DNA from: Aliarcobacter cryaerophilus ATCC 43158
Lineage (GTDB): Bacteria; Campylobacterota; Campylobacteria; Campylobacterales; Arcobacteraceae
Assembly: GCF_003660105.1 (NCBI RefSeq)
Contig: NZ_CP032823.1
Coordinates: forward strand, 248,001-312,000
Reading direction: 5' to 3'
DNA length: 64,000 bases
The notes beneath the pieces were generated by a model. It ran no database searches and had not been told where the DNA came from. It was given only the letters and a program-made list of their open reading frames with translations. Shown piece after piece: positions 8,675 to 17,863 of this stretch. Each line of letters begins with the position of its first letter. The stretch's first letter is position 1. A program made the translations under genes and the position numbers.

Positions 8675-9574
8675 TTAACTATTTAATAATTTTTCTATAT
8701 CAATACCATTATTTGGATTATCAACTCTTATAAACTGAGTTCCTATTCCATCACTTGTAAACAGCTCAAGTAAGATTGAATGCTCAACTCTGCCATCTAT
8801 AATATGAGCTTTATTTACACCATTATGAATAGATTCTATGCATGAATCAACTTTTGGAATCATTCCACCAGCAATTGTTCCATCTTTTTTGAACATTTCA
8901 ACATTTGCCTTATCTAAAGTTTGGATTAATTCTCCACTTTTATTTAAAACACCAACTGTATCAGTCAAAAATATAACTTTTTGAGCTTTTACAGCCATCG
9001 CAATTTCACAAGCTGCTACATCTGCATTTATGTTATAACCTGGATGATTTGGTTCATCCCCATTTGCAATAGGAGCAATCACTGGAATAAATCCATCCTT
9101 TATAAGGTTATTTATTATCTCTCCATTTACAAAAGTTATATCTCCAGTGTAACCAAATTTCCCACCATCTTTTGGAACGGCTTTAATTATGCCACTATCT
9201 TTTCCAGATATTCCAATAGCTTTTGCACCGTGATGATTTAAAAGTGAAGCAAGATTTTTATTTATTTCTCCACTTAAAACCATCTCAACAACTCTCATAC
9301 TCTCTTTACAAGTAACTCTATAACCATCTACAAAATGTGAAGGAATTTCAAGTTTTGTTAAAAGTTCTGTGATTCTTGCTCCTCCACCATGAACAACTAT
9401 AGGTTTTATTCCCAAAAGAGTTAGCAAAACTATATCTTGAGCAAATTTCTCTTTTAAATCATCACTTGTTTGTGCGCTTCCACCATATTTTATAACTATT
9501 GTTTTTCCATAAAATTTTTTGAAATATGGAATAGCATCTATTAGAGTTTGAACTTTTGGATTTGTTTTTGTCAT
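8675..9574 (-). CDS. argB: Acetylglutamate kinase
   Basis: ArgB phosphorylates N-acetylglutamate in arginine synthesis. The 299-aa sequence has the amino-acid-kinase KYGGSA motif near residue 30, the GGGARI substrate loop and GGMIPKVDSCI near the C-terminus. The N-terminal extension of about 20 residues before the kinase core (PYFKKFYGKTIVIKYGG) resembles the arginine-inhibited enzymes, so feedback control is plausible but not shown. It is divergent from the AddA-type gene and precedes thrC by 12 bp. Confidence 0.94.
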   Translation of the reverse strand: MTKTNPKVQTLIDAIPYFKKFYGKTIVIKYGGSAQTSDDLKEKFAQDIVLLTLLGIKPIVVHGGGARITELLTKLEIPSHFVDGYRVTCKESMRVVEMVLSGEINKNLASLLNHHGAKAIGISGKDSGIIKAVPKDGGKFGYTGDITFVNGEIINNLIKDGFIPVIAPIANGDEPNHPGYNINADVAACEIAMAVKAQKVIFLTDTVGVLNKSGELIQTLDKANVEMFKKDGTIAGGMIPKVDSCIESIHNGVNKAHIIDGRVEHSILLELFTSDGIGTQFIRVDNPNNGIDIEKLLNS

Positions 9575-9653
9575 AAAAAATATCCTTGTAAATTTTAAAG
9601 TCTTGATTGTATCTAAAAATCTCTTTTAAAATGAAATATAGTAAAATGAAAAT

Positions 9654-12386
9654 ATGGAAAAATATTTAGCATTAAAAGCCAGTGCAGGCAGTGGAAAAAC
9701 TTTTGCATTAACCGTAAGATACATTAGTTTACTTCTTTTAGGAGCAAAACCTAGTGAAATTTTAACTCTAACTTTTACAAATAAAGCAGCAGCTGAGATG
9801 AGTCAAAGAGTTTTTAATACACTTCAAACATTAGGTGATGATGAAGCATATTTAAATGAGATTATAAGAGTATCAAATTTTACAAAAGAGGAAGTTTTAG
9901 GTAAAAAGTCACTACTTATAAAACTATTTATAAATGATAGTTCAAGTATTTTTACTATTGATAAGTTTGTAAATAAAATTTTACGAGAGTTTTGTGGATA
10001 TATTGGAATAGGGGATGATTTTAAAATTTCAAATGATGATATGGAAATTTTGAGTTATAAATTTTTACAAAGTTTAGATGAGAATAGCTTCAAAGAGTTA
10101 GTTGAGTTCTCTTTATATGAGAAGAAAAAATTTTCCTCTATTTTTGAACTATTTAAAATCTTAATTGAAAAAAATGAAAAGATAAATTCTATAGAAATAG
10201 ATGCAAAATTAATTAATCTCATAAAAAATGATATTTTAGAAAAAGCTTTTAAGATAAAAGAGCATATTTTAAATTGTAAAGCTGCAAGTGCAAGTGCAAT
10301 AAAAGCTGTATCTTTTACAAATTTTGATGAGCTTTTTTCAAATACTTGGATAGAAAAAGATACTATTTATGACTATTCATATTTTAAAAAATGTGCAAAT
10401 GAAGAGATAAATAGTCTATTTTTAGAACTTAAAGATAGTTTTTTAAATTACTATAAATTAAGAACTTCATATAGTTTAAATAAAATTTTTAAGCTTTATA
10501 TAAATTTCAAAGAGTTTAAAAAAAGTTTTAATATAGAAAAAAACTATTTTGAGTTTAATGATATTTCAAATTTGGTATTTGAGCTTTTAAATAATAAAAT
10601 CAATAAAGATTTTTTATATTTTAGACTAGATAGTAACTATAACCATATTTTAATTGATGAGTTTCAAGATACTTCTATTTTACAGTATAAAATTTTAAAG
10701 CCTTTGATTGATGAGGTAATTGCTGGAGATAGTGAGAAATTCAAAACATTTTTTTATGTTGGTGATCCAAAGCAGAGTATTTATAGATTTCGTGGAGGTA
10801 AAAGAGAGTTATTTGATTTTGTTTTGAGTGAAAATAGTAATATCAAACTTGAAAATCTAAATACAAACTATAGGTCTAGTAAAAATATTATTGATTTTGT
10901 AAATAATACTTTTTTAAGTCTTCCAAATTATGATTATTTAGCTCAAAAAAGTATTAGAAAAGATGGATTTGTAGAAGTTATAGAAGATTCAAGTTTACAA
11001 AGTGAGGATAAATTTTCAGCTATTTTAAATAAAATAAATGAGCTATTAGATAATGGAATAAACGCAAATGATATTGCAATTTTGTGTTATACAAATAGTG
11101 ATGTTTTAGGACTTTTTTACTATATAAAAGAAAAATTACCAAATCTTAAAATTAGAACTGATATGAGTTCTAAATTAATTAATCAACAAAATGTAAAAGC
11201 ACTTATAAATGCTATAAAATATATATATTTTAAAGAAAATATTTATAAAGAAAATTTTAATGCTCTTGTAGGAAAGAATATAAATAGTGAGTTTTTGATT
11301 GATATTAATTTAAATGAATTAAGTGTAGAAAAAGTTTTATATTTTGTTGCAAGTTATTTTGATATTATTGATGAAAATATTATAAAACTAATAGAGCAAT
11401 CAGGTATTTATTTCAATATTGTTGATTTTATTTATGAAATTGATAAATTAGATATTAGTATTGAAAATAGTGAAAATTCTGGGTTACAAATACTTACTAT
11501 TTTTAAATCAAAAGGTTTAGAGTTTCACACAACAATCTTAATCGATAGAATAAAAAGAAAAAATCATGATAAAAGTTCTCTTTTGTTTGATTATGAGAAT
11601 ATTAACTTAAATAATATATATTATAAGGTTTCTGGTTATGAAAATTTTGATTTAGAGTATAAAAAAGCTTTAGAAAAAGAGAAAAATCTAAATCTTGATG
11701 ATGAAAAAAATGTTCTTTATGTTGCACTAACTCGTGCTAAAAATAATCTAATTGTATTTAAAAAAGAGAAAAGTAGTGTATTTGATATTTTAGATATAAC
11801 ACCTTTTAAATTTGGAAATTTAATTTTAAGTGAAGTTGTACAGACAAAAAGTATTAATAAAAAGGTTACTTATGAACCATTAAATTTAGGAAAACAAGAT
11901 ATAAAATCTTCAAAAGATAATAATGGTGTCAATGTAGATATTTTAAAATCAAAATATTTTGGACTTGCTACGCACTATACTTTAGAAATGATGAGTAACT
12001 TTGATGAAAAAGCTTTAAATCATGGTTTAAATTTATCAAAAACAAAATATTTTAACTATTTAGATGAGTTTGATTTTGTATCTATAAAAAAGATTATTCA
12101 AAATTTAATTAAAAATGATAAATTTCAAAATTTAATTAAAGATGCACAAATAGTACAAGAACAAGCTTTGGTTTACAATGAAGAGATAAAGGTTATAGAT
12201 CTACTTTTATATAAAGATGATAGATTTATTATTGTTGATTATAAAACTACAACAGAGTTTTTATCTTCTCATAAAACACAAATAGAATACTATAAAAAAG
12301 CAGTTTGTGAGATTTTTAATACAAAAAGTGTAGAAGGGTATCTAGTTTACTTGAAAGAGCATAGCGTAGAATTTTTAGAGGCTTAA
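9654..12386 (+). CDS. addA: AddA-type helicase-nuclease (RecB-like)
   Basis: This is a UvrD/REP superfamily 1 helicase with a C-terminal RecB-family nuclease, the AddA subunit of double-strand break repair enzymes. Motifs in order are: Walker A ASAGSGKTFALT (9-20), DEFQDTS (II), GDPKQSIYRFRGG (III), NTNYRSS (IV), TIFKSKGLEF (V) and VALTRAKN (VI). A complete nuclease site follows: GLATHY, DRFIIVDYKTT and a QIEYYKKAV helix. At 910 aa it fits the shorter Campylobacterota AddA. No AddB partner lies in this window. Its last 4 bp overlap the convergent ThiE-like gene. Confidence 0.88.
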   Translation: MEKYLALKASAGSGKTFALTVRYISLLLLGAKPSEILTLTFTNKAAAEMSQRVFNTLQTLGDDEAYLNEIIRVSNFTKEEVLGKKSLLIKLFINDSSSIFTIDKFVNKILREFCGYIGIGDDFKISNDDMEILSYKFLQSLDENSFKELVEFSLYEKKKFSSIFELFKILIEKNEKINSIEIDAKLINLIKNDILEKAFKIKEHILNCKAASASAIKAVSFTNFDELFSNTWIEKDTIYDYSYFKKCANEEINSLFLELKDSFLNYYKLRTSYSLNKIFKLYINFKEFKKSFNIEKNYFEFNDISNLVFELLNNKINKDFLYFRLDSNYNHILIDEFQDTSILQYKILKPLIDEVIAGDSEKFKTFFYVGDPKQSIYRFRGGKRELFDFVLSENSNIKLENLNTNYRSSKNIIDFVNNTFLSLPNYDYLAQKSIRKDGFVEVIEDSSLQSEDKFSAILNKINELLDNGINANDIAILCYTNSDVLGLFYYIKEKLPNLKIRTDMSSKLINQQNVKALINAIKYIYFKENIYKENFNALVGKNINSEFLIDINLNELSVEKVLYFVASYFDIIDENIIKLIEQSGIYFNIVDFIYEIDKLDISIENSENSGLQILTIFKSKGLEFHTTILIDRIKRKNHDKSSLLFDYENINLNNIYYKVSGYENFDLEYKKALEKEKNLNLDDEKNVLYVALTRAKNNLIVFKKEKSSVFDILDITPFKFGNLILSEVVQTKSINKKVTYEPLNLGKQDIKSSKDNNGVNVDILKSKYFGLATHYTLEMMSNFDEKALNHGLNLSKTKYFNYLDEFDFVSIKKIIQNLIKNDKFQNLIKDAQIVQEQALVYNEEIKVIDLLLYKDDRFIIVDYKTTTEFLSSHKTQIEYYKKAVCEIFNTKSVEGYLVYLKEHSVEFLEA

Positions 12387-12958
12387 ATAAAATATCTAAT
12401 AGATGCAAAACCATAAGCTTTGGTTTTTTCTATATCTTTTATCTGTTCATCCTTTATTATTCCTCCAAGTGCAAATATCTTTAGATTTGGAAAGTTTTTT
12501 GTAGCTTCATTTAATTGTTCTACTCCTTTTGATTCTCCTTTGTTTGGTGTATCAAAAATAGGAGAGTATGTTGCAAAATCTATATTTTTCTTCATTGAAT
12601 TTTCTAACTCTTCTAAAGTGTGGCAAGATATAATTGTAATAAGATTTGATTTTTTTGCATTTTCGATTTTATCAAATTGTTGTGAATTTAGATGAACTCC
12701 ATCAAAGCCTAGCTTGGTTGCTAAAGTTATATTTGAGTTAATAAAAATATTTTCTATTTTAAACTCTTTACAAATTTGTAAAAATATTTTAGCTAACTCT
12801 TCAATATTTTGTGAACTTTTATCTCTAAAACAAGCGAAATCAATTTTATGGTTTTTTAAAACAGTTCTTAATTTTTCTTCAAATTTTTCTGGATTATTTG
12901 AAAAATAGTTTGGATCAGTTATTAGATAAGATTTTATATTTTTCATATTTTTTTCCAA
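12383..12958 (-). CDS. ThiE/TenI-like thiamine phosphate synthase family protein
   Basis: The 191-aa protein has the TIM-barrel pattern of thiamine phosphate synthase and TenI. It begins SYLITDPNYF, has FRDKS where ThiE has its K-containing loop, INSNITLATKLGFDGVHL (the ND..A....GvHL element), a CHTLEEL segment, and PIFDTPNKGESKG near the TxTK phosphate loop, then ALGGI. The sequence is short and diverged, so it may be a TenI-like or regulatory relative rather than a working ThiE. It overlaps addA tail to tail by 4 bp and lies upstream of nothing obviously related to thiamine. Confidence 0.7.
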   Translation of the reverse strand: MEKNMKNIKSYLITDPNYFSNNPEKFEEKLRTVLKNHKIDFACFRDKSSQNIEELAKIFLQICKEFKIENIFINSNITLATKLGFDGVHLNSQQFDKIENAKKSNLITIISCHTLEELENSMKKNIDFATYSPIFDTPNKGESKGVEQLNEATKNFPNLKIFALGGIIKDEQIKDIEKTKAYGFASIRYFI

Positions 12959-12960
12959 TA

Positions 12961-12993
12961 AAAAAGGGAATAAGTGAAACTTACTCCCTTTTG
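12961..12993 (-). terminator. Terminator after atpB
   Basis: AAAAAGGGAATAAGT (12961-12975) pairs with ACTTACTCCCTTTT (12979-12992), with one wobble pair. On the minus strand a run of T residues follows, fitting rho-independent termination of atpB. Confidence 0.75.
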
Positions 12994-13016
12994 TGATTTA
13001 TTATACTAAGAAGTTC

Positions 13017-13703
13017 TTAGTGATGCTCTTCTTCCATCATAATAGAACCTGCTATATAAACATATGTTAGGATACTAAAAATAAATGCTTGTAAAACACC
13101 AAATGCAGTTAATAGGAAAAACCCTGGTAGTGGTAAAATCCATGGAACTAACATTAAAAGTACCATTAAGAACATATCATCACCTCTAATAGAACCAAAT
13201 AACCTAAAAGATAGAGATATTATTCTTGATAAGTGTGAGATAATCTCAATTGGGAACATTAAAGGAGCTAATACTGGCATTGGTCCCATAAAATGTTTAA
13301 AATAGTTTACAAAACCATTTTTCTTAATTCCTAAATAGTTGTAATATACAAAAACTATGATAGCTAAAGATGCAGTAAAGTTTATATTACTTGTTGGTGC
13401 TTCAAAACCTGGAATTACTCCTATCATATTACTAACAAATATAACTAAAGCTAAAGATCCAATTAATGGCATATAAACTCTAGCATTTTTTTCACCCATA
13501 GTATCGCTACCCATAGCAATAATACCACCTACAAATGCCTCTAAAACATTTTGGCTTCCTGTTGGAACTAGTTGCATTTTTCTTGTAGCCATTCTAGAAA
13601 CTAGAAAAATAATTCCAATTACTAAAACAAAGTGAGATAAAATTATCCACTCTTGTCCGTGACCACCAATAGTTCCTAAGAATGTAAACAATCTTCCTTC
13701 CAT
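13017..13703 (-). CDS. atpB: F-type ATP synthase subunit a
   Basis: Subunit a forms the proton half-channels next to the c-ring. The 228-aa protein has five or six membrane helices. SLSFRLFGSIRGDDM carries the essential arginine helix, and the EAFVGGI and LQAFIFSILTYVYIAG segments are typical of the family. As in other Campylobacterota, atpB stands away from the other ATP synthase genes. TATAAT on the minus strand at 13752-13747 is a likely -10 element for it. Confidence 0.95.
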   Translation of the reverse strand: MEGRLFTFLGTIGGHGQEWIILSHFVLVIGIIFLVSRMATRKMQLVPTGSQNVLEAFVGGIIAMGSDTMGEKNARVYMPLIGSLALVIFVSNMIGVIPGFEAPTSNINFTASLAIIVFVYYNYLGIKKNGFVNYFKHFMGPMPVLAPLMFPIEIISHLSRIISLSFRLFGSIRGDDMFLMVLLMLVPWILPLPGFFLLTAFGVLQAFIFSILTYVYIAGSIMMEEEHH

Positions 13704-13793
13704 TTTCTTCCTTTTTTCTTTTCTACGATTACTAAATTATGCGCAGATTATAATATTTGTTTTCTAAAATCTTTATAAATATAAAAAATTAAT

Positions 13794-14999
13794 CTAAATT
13801 TGTTTAAATCTATATCCATTTTGTTTCAAATTTTCTCTTATTTGCTCTTGATGCTCTTCACCCTTTGTTGCTAAAGCAATAGTTACATAAGCTTCTCCAA
13901 ATTCTAATTTAACAGAATTTCTATCAAAATCAATTTCTACAATATTTGCTGAACATTGAGTGAAAACATCTGTTAAATGCATTAAAGCTCCTGGTTTATC
14001 CATTAATGTTACTATTAAATTCATCTTTCTATGAGATTTTATTAGACCTTTTTCAATAATTATTGAAAGCATTGTAACATCTATATTTCCACCACTTACA
14101 ACTGCACATACTTTTTTATTTTCTATATTTACTTTATCGTGCATAATAGCTGCAACACTAACAGCCCCAGCTCCTTCAACCATAAGTTTATGTTTTTCTA
14201 GTAAAAAAAGAATTGCATTTGCTGTTTCATTATCACTTACTTCAACAATTTCATCAACATATTCCAAAATAATATCTAGTAACTTTGGATTAACATCACG
14301 AACTGCAATTCCATCTGCAATAGTTCTAACACTAGATGAGTCTATTGGCATTCTTGCTTCAAAACTCTCTTTCATACCTTTTGCACCACTTGCTACAACA
14401 CCAATTATTTTTATATTTGGATTTATACTTTTTGCTGCAATTGCAACTCCAGAAATTAATCCACCACCGCCAATTGGTACGATTATTTCGTCAATATTGT
14501 CAATTTTTTCTAAAATTTCTAAAGCAATAGTTCCTTGACCTGCTATTACTTCATCATCAGCAAATGGATGAACAAACTCTTTGTTGTTATCTTTTGCAAA
14601 TTTTATTGCACTTGCATATGCTTCATCGAAGTTTTCACCAGTTAAAACAACATTAGCACCATAAGATTTTACCCCTAAAACTTTTGTAAGGGGTGTAGCT
14701 TCTGGCATAAAAATAGTTGCTTCGCATTTGAAATAAGAAGCAGCAAAAGCTAAACCTTGAGCATGATTTCCAGCACTTGCTGCTACAACTCCAGCAGCTT
14801 TTTTTTCATCATCAAGCATTGCAACTTTATTAAAAGCTCCTCTTAATTTAAAACTTCCTGTTAGTTGTAGATTGTCTTCTTTGAAGAAAATTTCAGCATT
14901 CTTTTGTATACTTAAAAAAGGAGCTTTCATAAGTGGAGTTTTGTAAACTGTACCATCTAGCCTTTTTTTAGCATCTTTTATATCATTTAATGTAATCAT
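13794..14999 (-). CDS. ilvA: Threonine ammonia-lyase (dehydratase)
   Basis: The enzyme deaminates threonine to 2-oxobutanoate, the first step to isoleucine. The PLP lysine is Lys51 in TGSFKLRGA, the phosphate loop is the GGGGL stretch in VPIGGGGLISG, and SAGNHAQG is conserved. A C-terminal ACT domain (about residues 325-401, MNLIVTLMDKPGALMHL) indicates the single-ACT form. It could be biosynthetic or catabolic; the length of 401 aa fits the short form. It stands alone, with the fbaA terminator in front. Confidence 0.92.
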   Translation of the reverse strand: MITLNDIKDAKKRLDGTVYKTPLMKAPFLSIQKNAEIFFKEDNLQLTGSFKLRGAFNKVAMLDDEKKAAGVVAASAGNHAQGLAFAASYFKCEATIFMPEATPLTKVLGVKSYGANVVLTGENFDEAYASAIKFAKDNNKEFVHPFADDEVIAGQGTIALEILEKIDNIDEIIVPIGGGGLISGVAIAAKSINPNIKIIGVVASGAKGMKESFEARMPIDSSSVRTIADGIAVRDVNPKLLDIILEYVDEIVEVSDNETANAILFLLEKHKLMVEGAGAVSVAAIMHDKVNIENKKVCAVVSGGNIDVTMLSIIIEKGLIKSHRKMNLIVTLMDKPGALMHLTDVFTQCSANIVEIDFDRNSVKLEFGEAYVTIALATKGEEHQEQIRENLKQNGYRFKQI

Positions 15000-15037
15000 T
15001 TTGTATCTTTTTTTGAGAAATTTTTGAAGATTTTAGC

Positions 15038-15073
15038 AAAAATTGATTAAAAACTAGGTTTTAATCAATTTTT
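15038..15073 (-). terminator. Terminator after fbaA
   Basis: AAAAATTGATTAAAA (about 15038-15053) pairs with TTTTAATCAATTTTT (15059-15073), with loop CTAGG. T residues follow on the minus strand. It ends the PEB4-fbaA transcript before ilvA. Confidence 0.75.
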
Positions 15074-15082
15074 ATTTATGTT

Positions 15083-16150
15083 TTAGTTTTTGTTTAGAGC
15101 TAATAAATCAGTAAATGCAGTTTCAAGTCTAGCTATCATAGTTTCTTGTCCTGCTCTTAACCATTTTCGTGGGTCGTAGTAGTTTTTGTTTGGTTTATCT
15201 TCACCTTCAGGATTTCCAATTTGCCCTTGTAGATATCCGTGATATTTAGCTTCATAAGCTCTTACTCCATCCCAAGTTGCCCATTGAGTATCTGTATCAA
15301 TATTCATCTTAATAACACCGTATGAAATAGCTTCTCTAATTTCACTTAAAAGTGAACCACTTCCACCGTGGAATACAAAATCAACTGGATTTTTAGAAGT
15401 TTTATACTTATCTTCTATAAATTTTTGAGAGTTATCTAGTATTTTTGGACTAAGTACAACATTTCCTGGTTTATAAACACCATGAACATTACCAAAGCTA
15501 GCAGCTATTGTAAAATTTTCTCCAACTTTACTTAAGCTTTCATAAGCAAATGCTACTTCACTTGGTTGTGTATATAAAAGTGAATTATCAACATCAGAGT
15601 TATCTACTCCATCTTCTTCTCCACCTGTAATTCCAAGTTCAATTTCAATCATCATATCAATGTCTTTCATTCTTTTAAAATAATCAACACTAATTGCAAT
15701 ATTTTCTTCTAAACTCTCTTCGCTAAGATCAAGCATATGAGAAGTAAAAAGAGGTCTTCCATGTTTTTTGAAAAAATCAAAACCAGCTTCTAAAAGTCCA
15801 TCTATCCAAGGAAGAAGTTTTTTTGCAGCATGGTCTGTATGTAAGATTACTGGAATTCCATAAGCTTTTGCCATAGAGTGAACGTGGTTTGCTCCACTAA
15901 TTGCTCCTAAAATTGCTGCATCACTAGATTTTAAACCTTTTCCAGCATAAAAACTAGCTCCCCCATTTGAAAATTGAATAATCACAGGAGATTTTACTTT
16001 TGATGCTGCTTCTAAAACAGCATTTATAGAGTCAGTTCCTACAACATTAACAGCAGGAATTGCAAAACCTTCCTTTTTTGCATAAGCAAATAGTTTTTTA
16101 GCTTCACTTCCTGTTAGAACTCCAGCATCTACTACGTCTAAAACACCCAT
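15083..16150 (-). CDS. fbaA: Class II fructose-bisphosphate aldolase
   Basis: This zinc enzyme splits or forms fructose 1,6-bisphosphate in glycolysis and gluconeogenesis. The 355-aa sequence has the zinc ligand in VILHTDHAAKK, the IEIELGITGGEEDG motif, a further metal histidine in GNVHGVY, and FHGGSGS and NIDTDTQWA near the C-terminus, all typical of class II type A. It lies 9 bp after the PEB4-type isomerase gene, the same neighbour as in Campylobacter jejuni. Confidence 0.95.
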   Translation of the reverse strand: MGVLDVVDAGVLTGSEAKKLFAYAKKEGFAIPAVNVVGTDSINAVLEAASKVKSPVIIQFSNGGASFYAGKGLKSSDAAILGAISGANHVHSMAKAYGIPVILHTDHAAKKLLPWIDGLLEAGFDFFKKHGRPLFTSHMLDLSEESLEENIAISVDYFKRMKDIDMMIEIELGITGGEEDGVDNSDVDNSLLYTQPSEVAFAYESLSKVGENFTIAASFGNVHGVYKPGNVVLSPKILDNSQKFIEDKYKTSKNPVDFVFHGGSGSLLSEIREAISYGVIKMNIDTDTQWATWDGVRAYEAKYHGYLQGQIGNPEGEDKPNKNYYDPRKWLRAGQETMIARLETAFTDLLALNKN

Positions 16151-16159
16151 TTTATTTCC

Positions 16160-16972
16160 TTATTTAATTACTATTTTAGAATCTTTTCTTAACTCTTTTG
16201 TTAGCTCATCAATTTTTTTATTGAATTTTTCAGCTATCATTGCTTGATTTATATTATCTTTTACTTCATCGAAAGCTAATTGTTTTGCAGGGAAAATCTC
16301 TTTAACAAATATTACATGATAACCAAATTGAGTTTTTGTAGGATTTTTAGAATAACCACCTTTTGGAAGAGCTTTTACAGCCATTGCAAATTCTGGAACC
16401 ATTTGTTCAGCAGCAAATTTTCCTAAGTATCCACCATTTTTAGCAGTTGCATCTTTTGATTTTGAATTTGCTAATTCTTTAAATTTTGTCTCTTTAGAAT
16501 TTGCAGCAGCTTTTTCTAAATCTTTTATAACAGCATTTGCTTCAGCTTCTGTATTTACTAAAATATGGAATGCTTCAAACGTCTCTGGAATATTAAATTT
16601 TGATTTGTTTGCATCATAAAAAGCTCTTTTTTCTGTATCACTAAATTTGATTTTATCAATTTCATTTTTTTGCCAAACTTGAAGAGCTAAATCTTCTTTG
16701 ATTTTTGTGATAGCTTCTACATATTGAGCATCTTTTTCAATTCCATCTTTTATTGCTTTTTTAGCAATTAATTTTCTATTGATTGCGCCTTCAAGAATTT
16801 GAGACTTTGCTTCTTGTGGAAGTTTATCAAAATCAACTCTTGGATCTTGCAAAAGAACATTAATATCATCTTTTGTAATTTTATCCCCATCAACAGTAGC
16901 ATAAAAATCAGCTGCGTTTAATGTTGAAATTAAAGCAATTGAAGCAATAAAGCTCATAACTATTTTTTTCAT
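16160..16972 (-). CDS. peb4: Periplasmic parvulin-type peptidyl-prolyl isomerase (PEB4/SurA-like)
   Basis: This is a SurA-like folding factor for outer membrane proteins. The N-terminus MKKIVMSFIASIALISTLNA is a clear signal peptide. A SurA-like N-terminal helical part (about 25-125) is followed by a parvulin domain (about 130-230) with EAFHILV, GGYLGKF and FGYHVIFVKEI. The 270-aa length and position directly before fbaA match C. jejuni PEB4/CBF2. By family precedent it supports outer membrane assembly and adhesion; that role is inferred here. Confidence 0.9.
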   Translation of the reverse strand: MKKIVMSFIASIALISTLNAADFYATVDGDKITKDDINVLLQDPRVDFDKLPQEAKSQILEGAINRKLIAKKAIKDGIEKDAQYVEAITKIKEDLALQVWQKNEIDKIKFSDTEKRAFYDANKSKFNIPETFEAFHILVNTEAEANAVIKDLEKAAANSKETKFKELANSKSKDATAKNGGYLGKFAAEQMVPEFAMAVKALPKGGYSKNPTKTQFGYHVIFVKEIFPAKQLAFDEVKDNINQAMIAEKFNKKIDELTKELRKDSKIVIK

Positions 16973-17116
16973 TTTTTTCCTTAAAATTAAATTGCAATAT
17001 TTTATCCATTTCGAGTTAATAAATAGTTTATTTTTATATAATTTTATAATTTTTTTAAAAAAGATTTACGATTTTTAACATTTACCTTAATAAAGCTTTA
17101 AATTTTGAAAATTTTG

Positions 17117-17125
17117 TGATATACT
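17117..17125 (+). promoter_or_regulatory. Extended -10 of the response regulator gene
   Basis: TGATATACT (hexamer TATACT at 17120-17125) is an extended -10 element about 40 bp before the ATG at 17166, in the 193-bp divergent region with the PEB4 gene. Confidence 0.5.
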
Positions 17126-17165
17126 TGCAGGCAATTTTAAGATTAAATTTAACTTAAGGATTTTT

Positions 17166-17846
17166 ATGAGAATTTTAATTATTGAAGATGAAATTACATT
17201 AAACAGAACATTACAAGAGGGATTAATAGATTTTGGTTATCAAGTTGATACTGCTGAAAACTATAAAGATGCTGAGTATTTTATCGATATTAGAAACTAT
17301 GATTTAGTTTTAACAGACTGGATGTTACCAGATGGAGATGGAATTGAACTTTGCAAAATTGTAAAAAATAGAAGTTCAAGAACTGCTGTTGTTATTATCT
17401 CTGCAAGAGATGATAAAGAGAGCGAAATAGAGGCTCTAAAATCAGGAGCAGATGATTTTATTAAAAAACCATTTGATTTTGATATATTACTTGCAAGAAT
17501 TGAAGCAAGATTAAGATTTGGTGGAACAAACATTATAGAGATTGATGATTTAATTATCAATCCAGATGAAGAAAAAATTGAGTATGCTGGAGTAGAGATA
17601 GAATTAAAAGGTAAACCTTTTGAAGTTTTAACTCACCTTGCACGTCATAGAGACCAAATTGTTTCAAAAGAACAACTTCTTGATGCTATTTGGGAAGAGC
17701 CTGAGCTTGTAACTCCAAATGTTATTGAAGTTGCAATTAATCAAATTAGACAAAAAATGGATAAACCTTTAAATATCTCAACTATTGAGACTATTAGAAG
17801 AAGAGGTTATAGATTTTGTTACCCAAATCAAGTAGAAGTAAAGTAA
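17166..17846 (+). CDS. OmpR/PhoB-family response regulator
   Basis: A 226-aa two-component regulator. The receiver domain (1-115) has the acidic pair EDE at 7-9, the phosphoacceptor Asp51 in LVLTDWMLPDGDG, and the conserved Lys in FIKKPF near 102. A winged-helix DNA-binding domain (about 125-222) ends in TIRRRGYRF, typical of the OmpR family. The histidine kinase gene follows after 17 bp, so the two form one pair. The signal cannot be told from sequence. Confidence 0.92.
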   Translation: MRILIIEDEITLNRTLQEGLIDFGYQVDTAENYKDAEYFIDIRNYDLVLTDWMLPDGDGIELCKIVKNRSSRTAVVIISARDDKESEIEALKSGADDFIKKPFDFDILLARIEARLRFGGTNIIEIDDLIINPDEEKIEYAGVEIELKGKPFEVLTHLARHRDQIVSKEQLLDAIWEEPELVTPNVIEVAINQIRQKMDKPLNISTIETIRRRGYRFCYPNQVEVK

Positions 17847-17863
17847 TCTTTAGCTGATTTATT

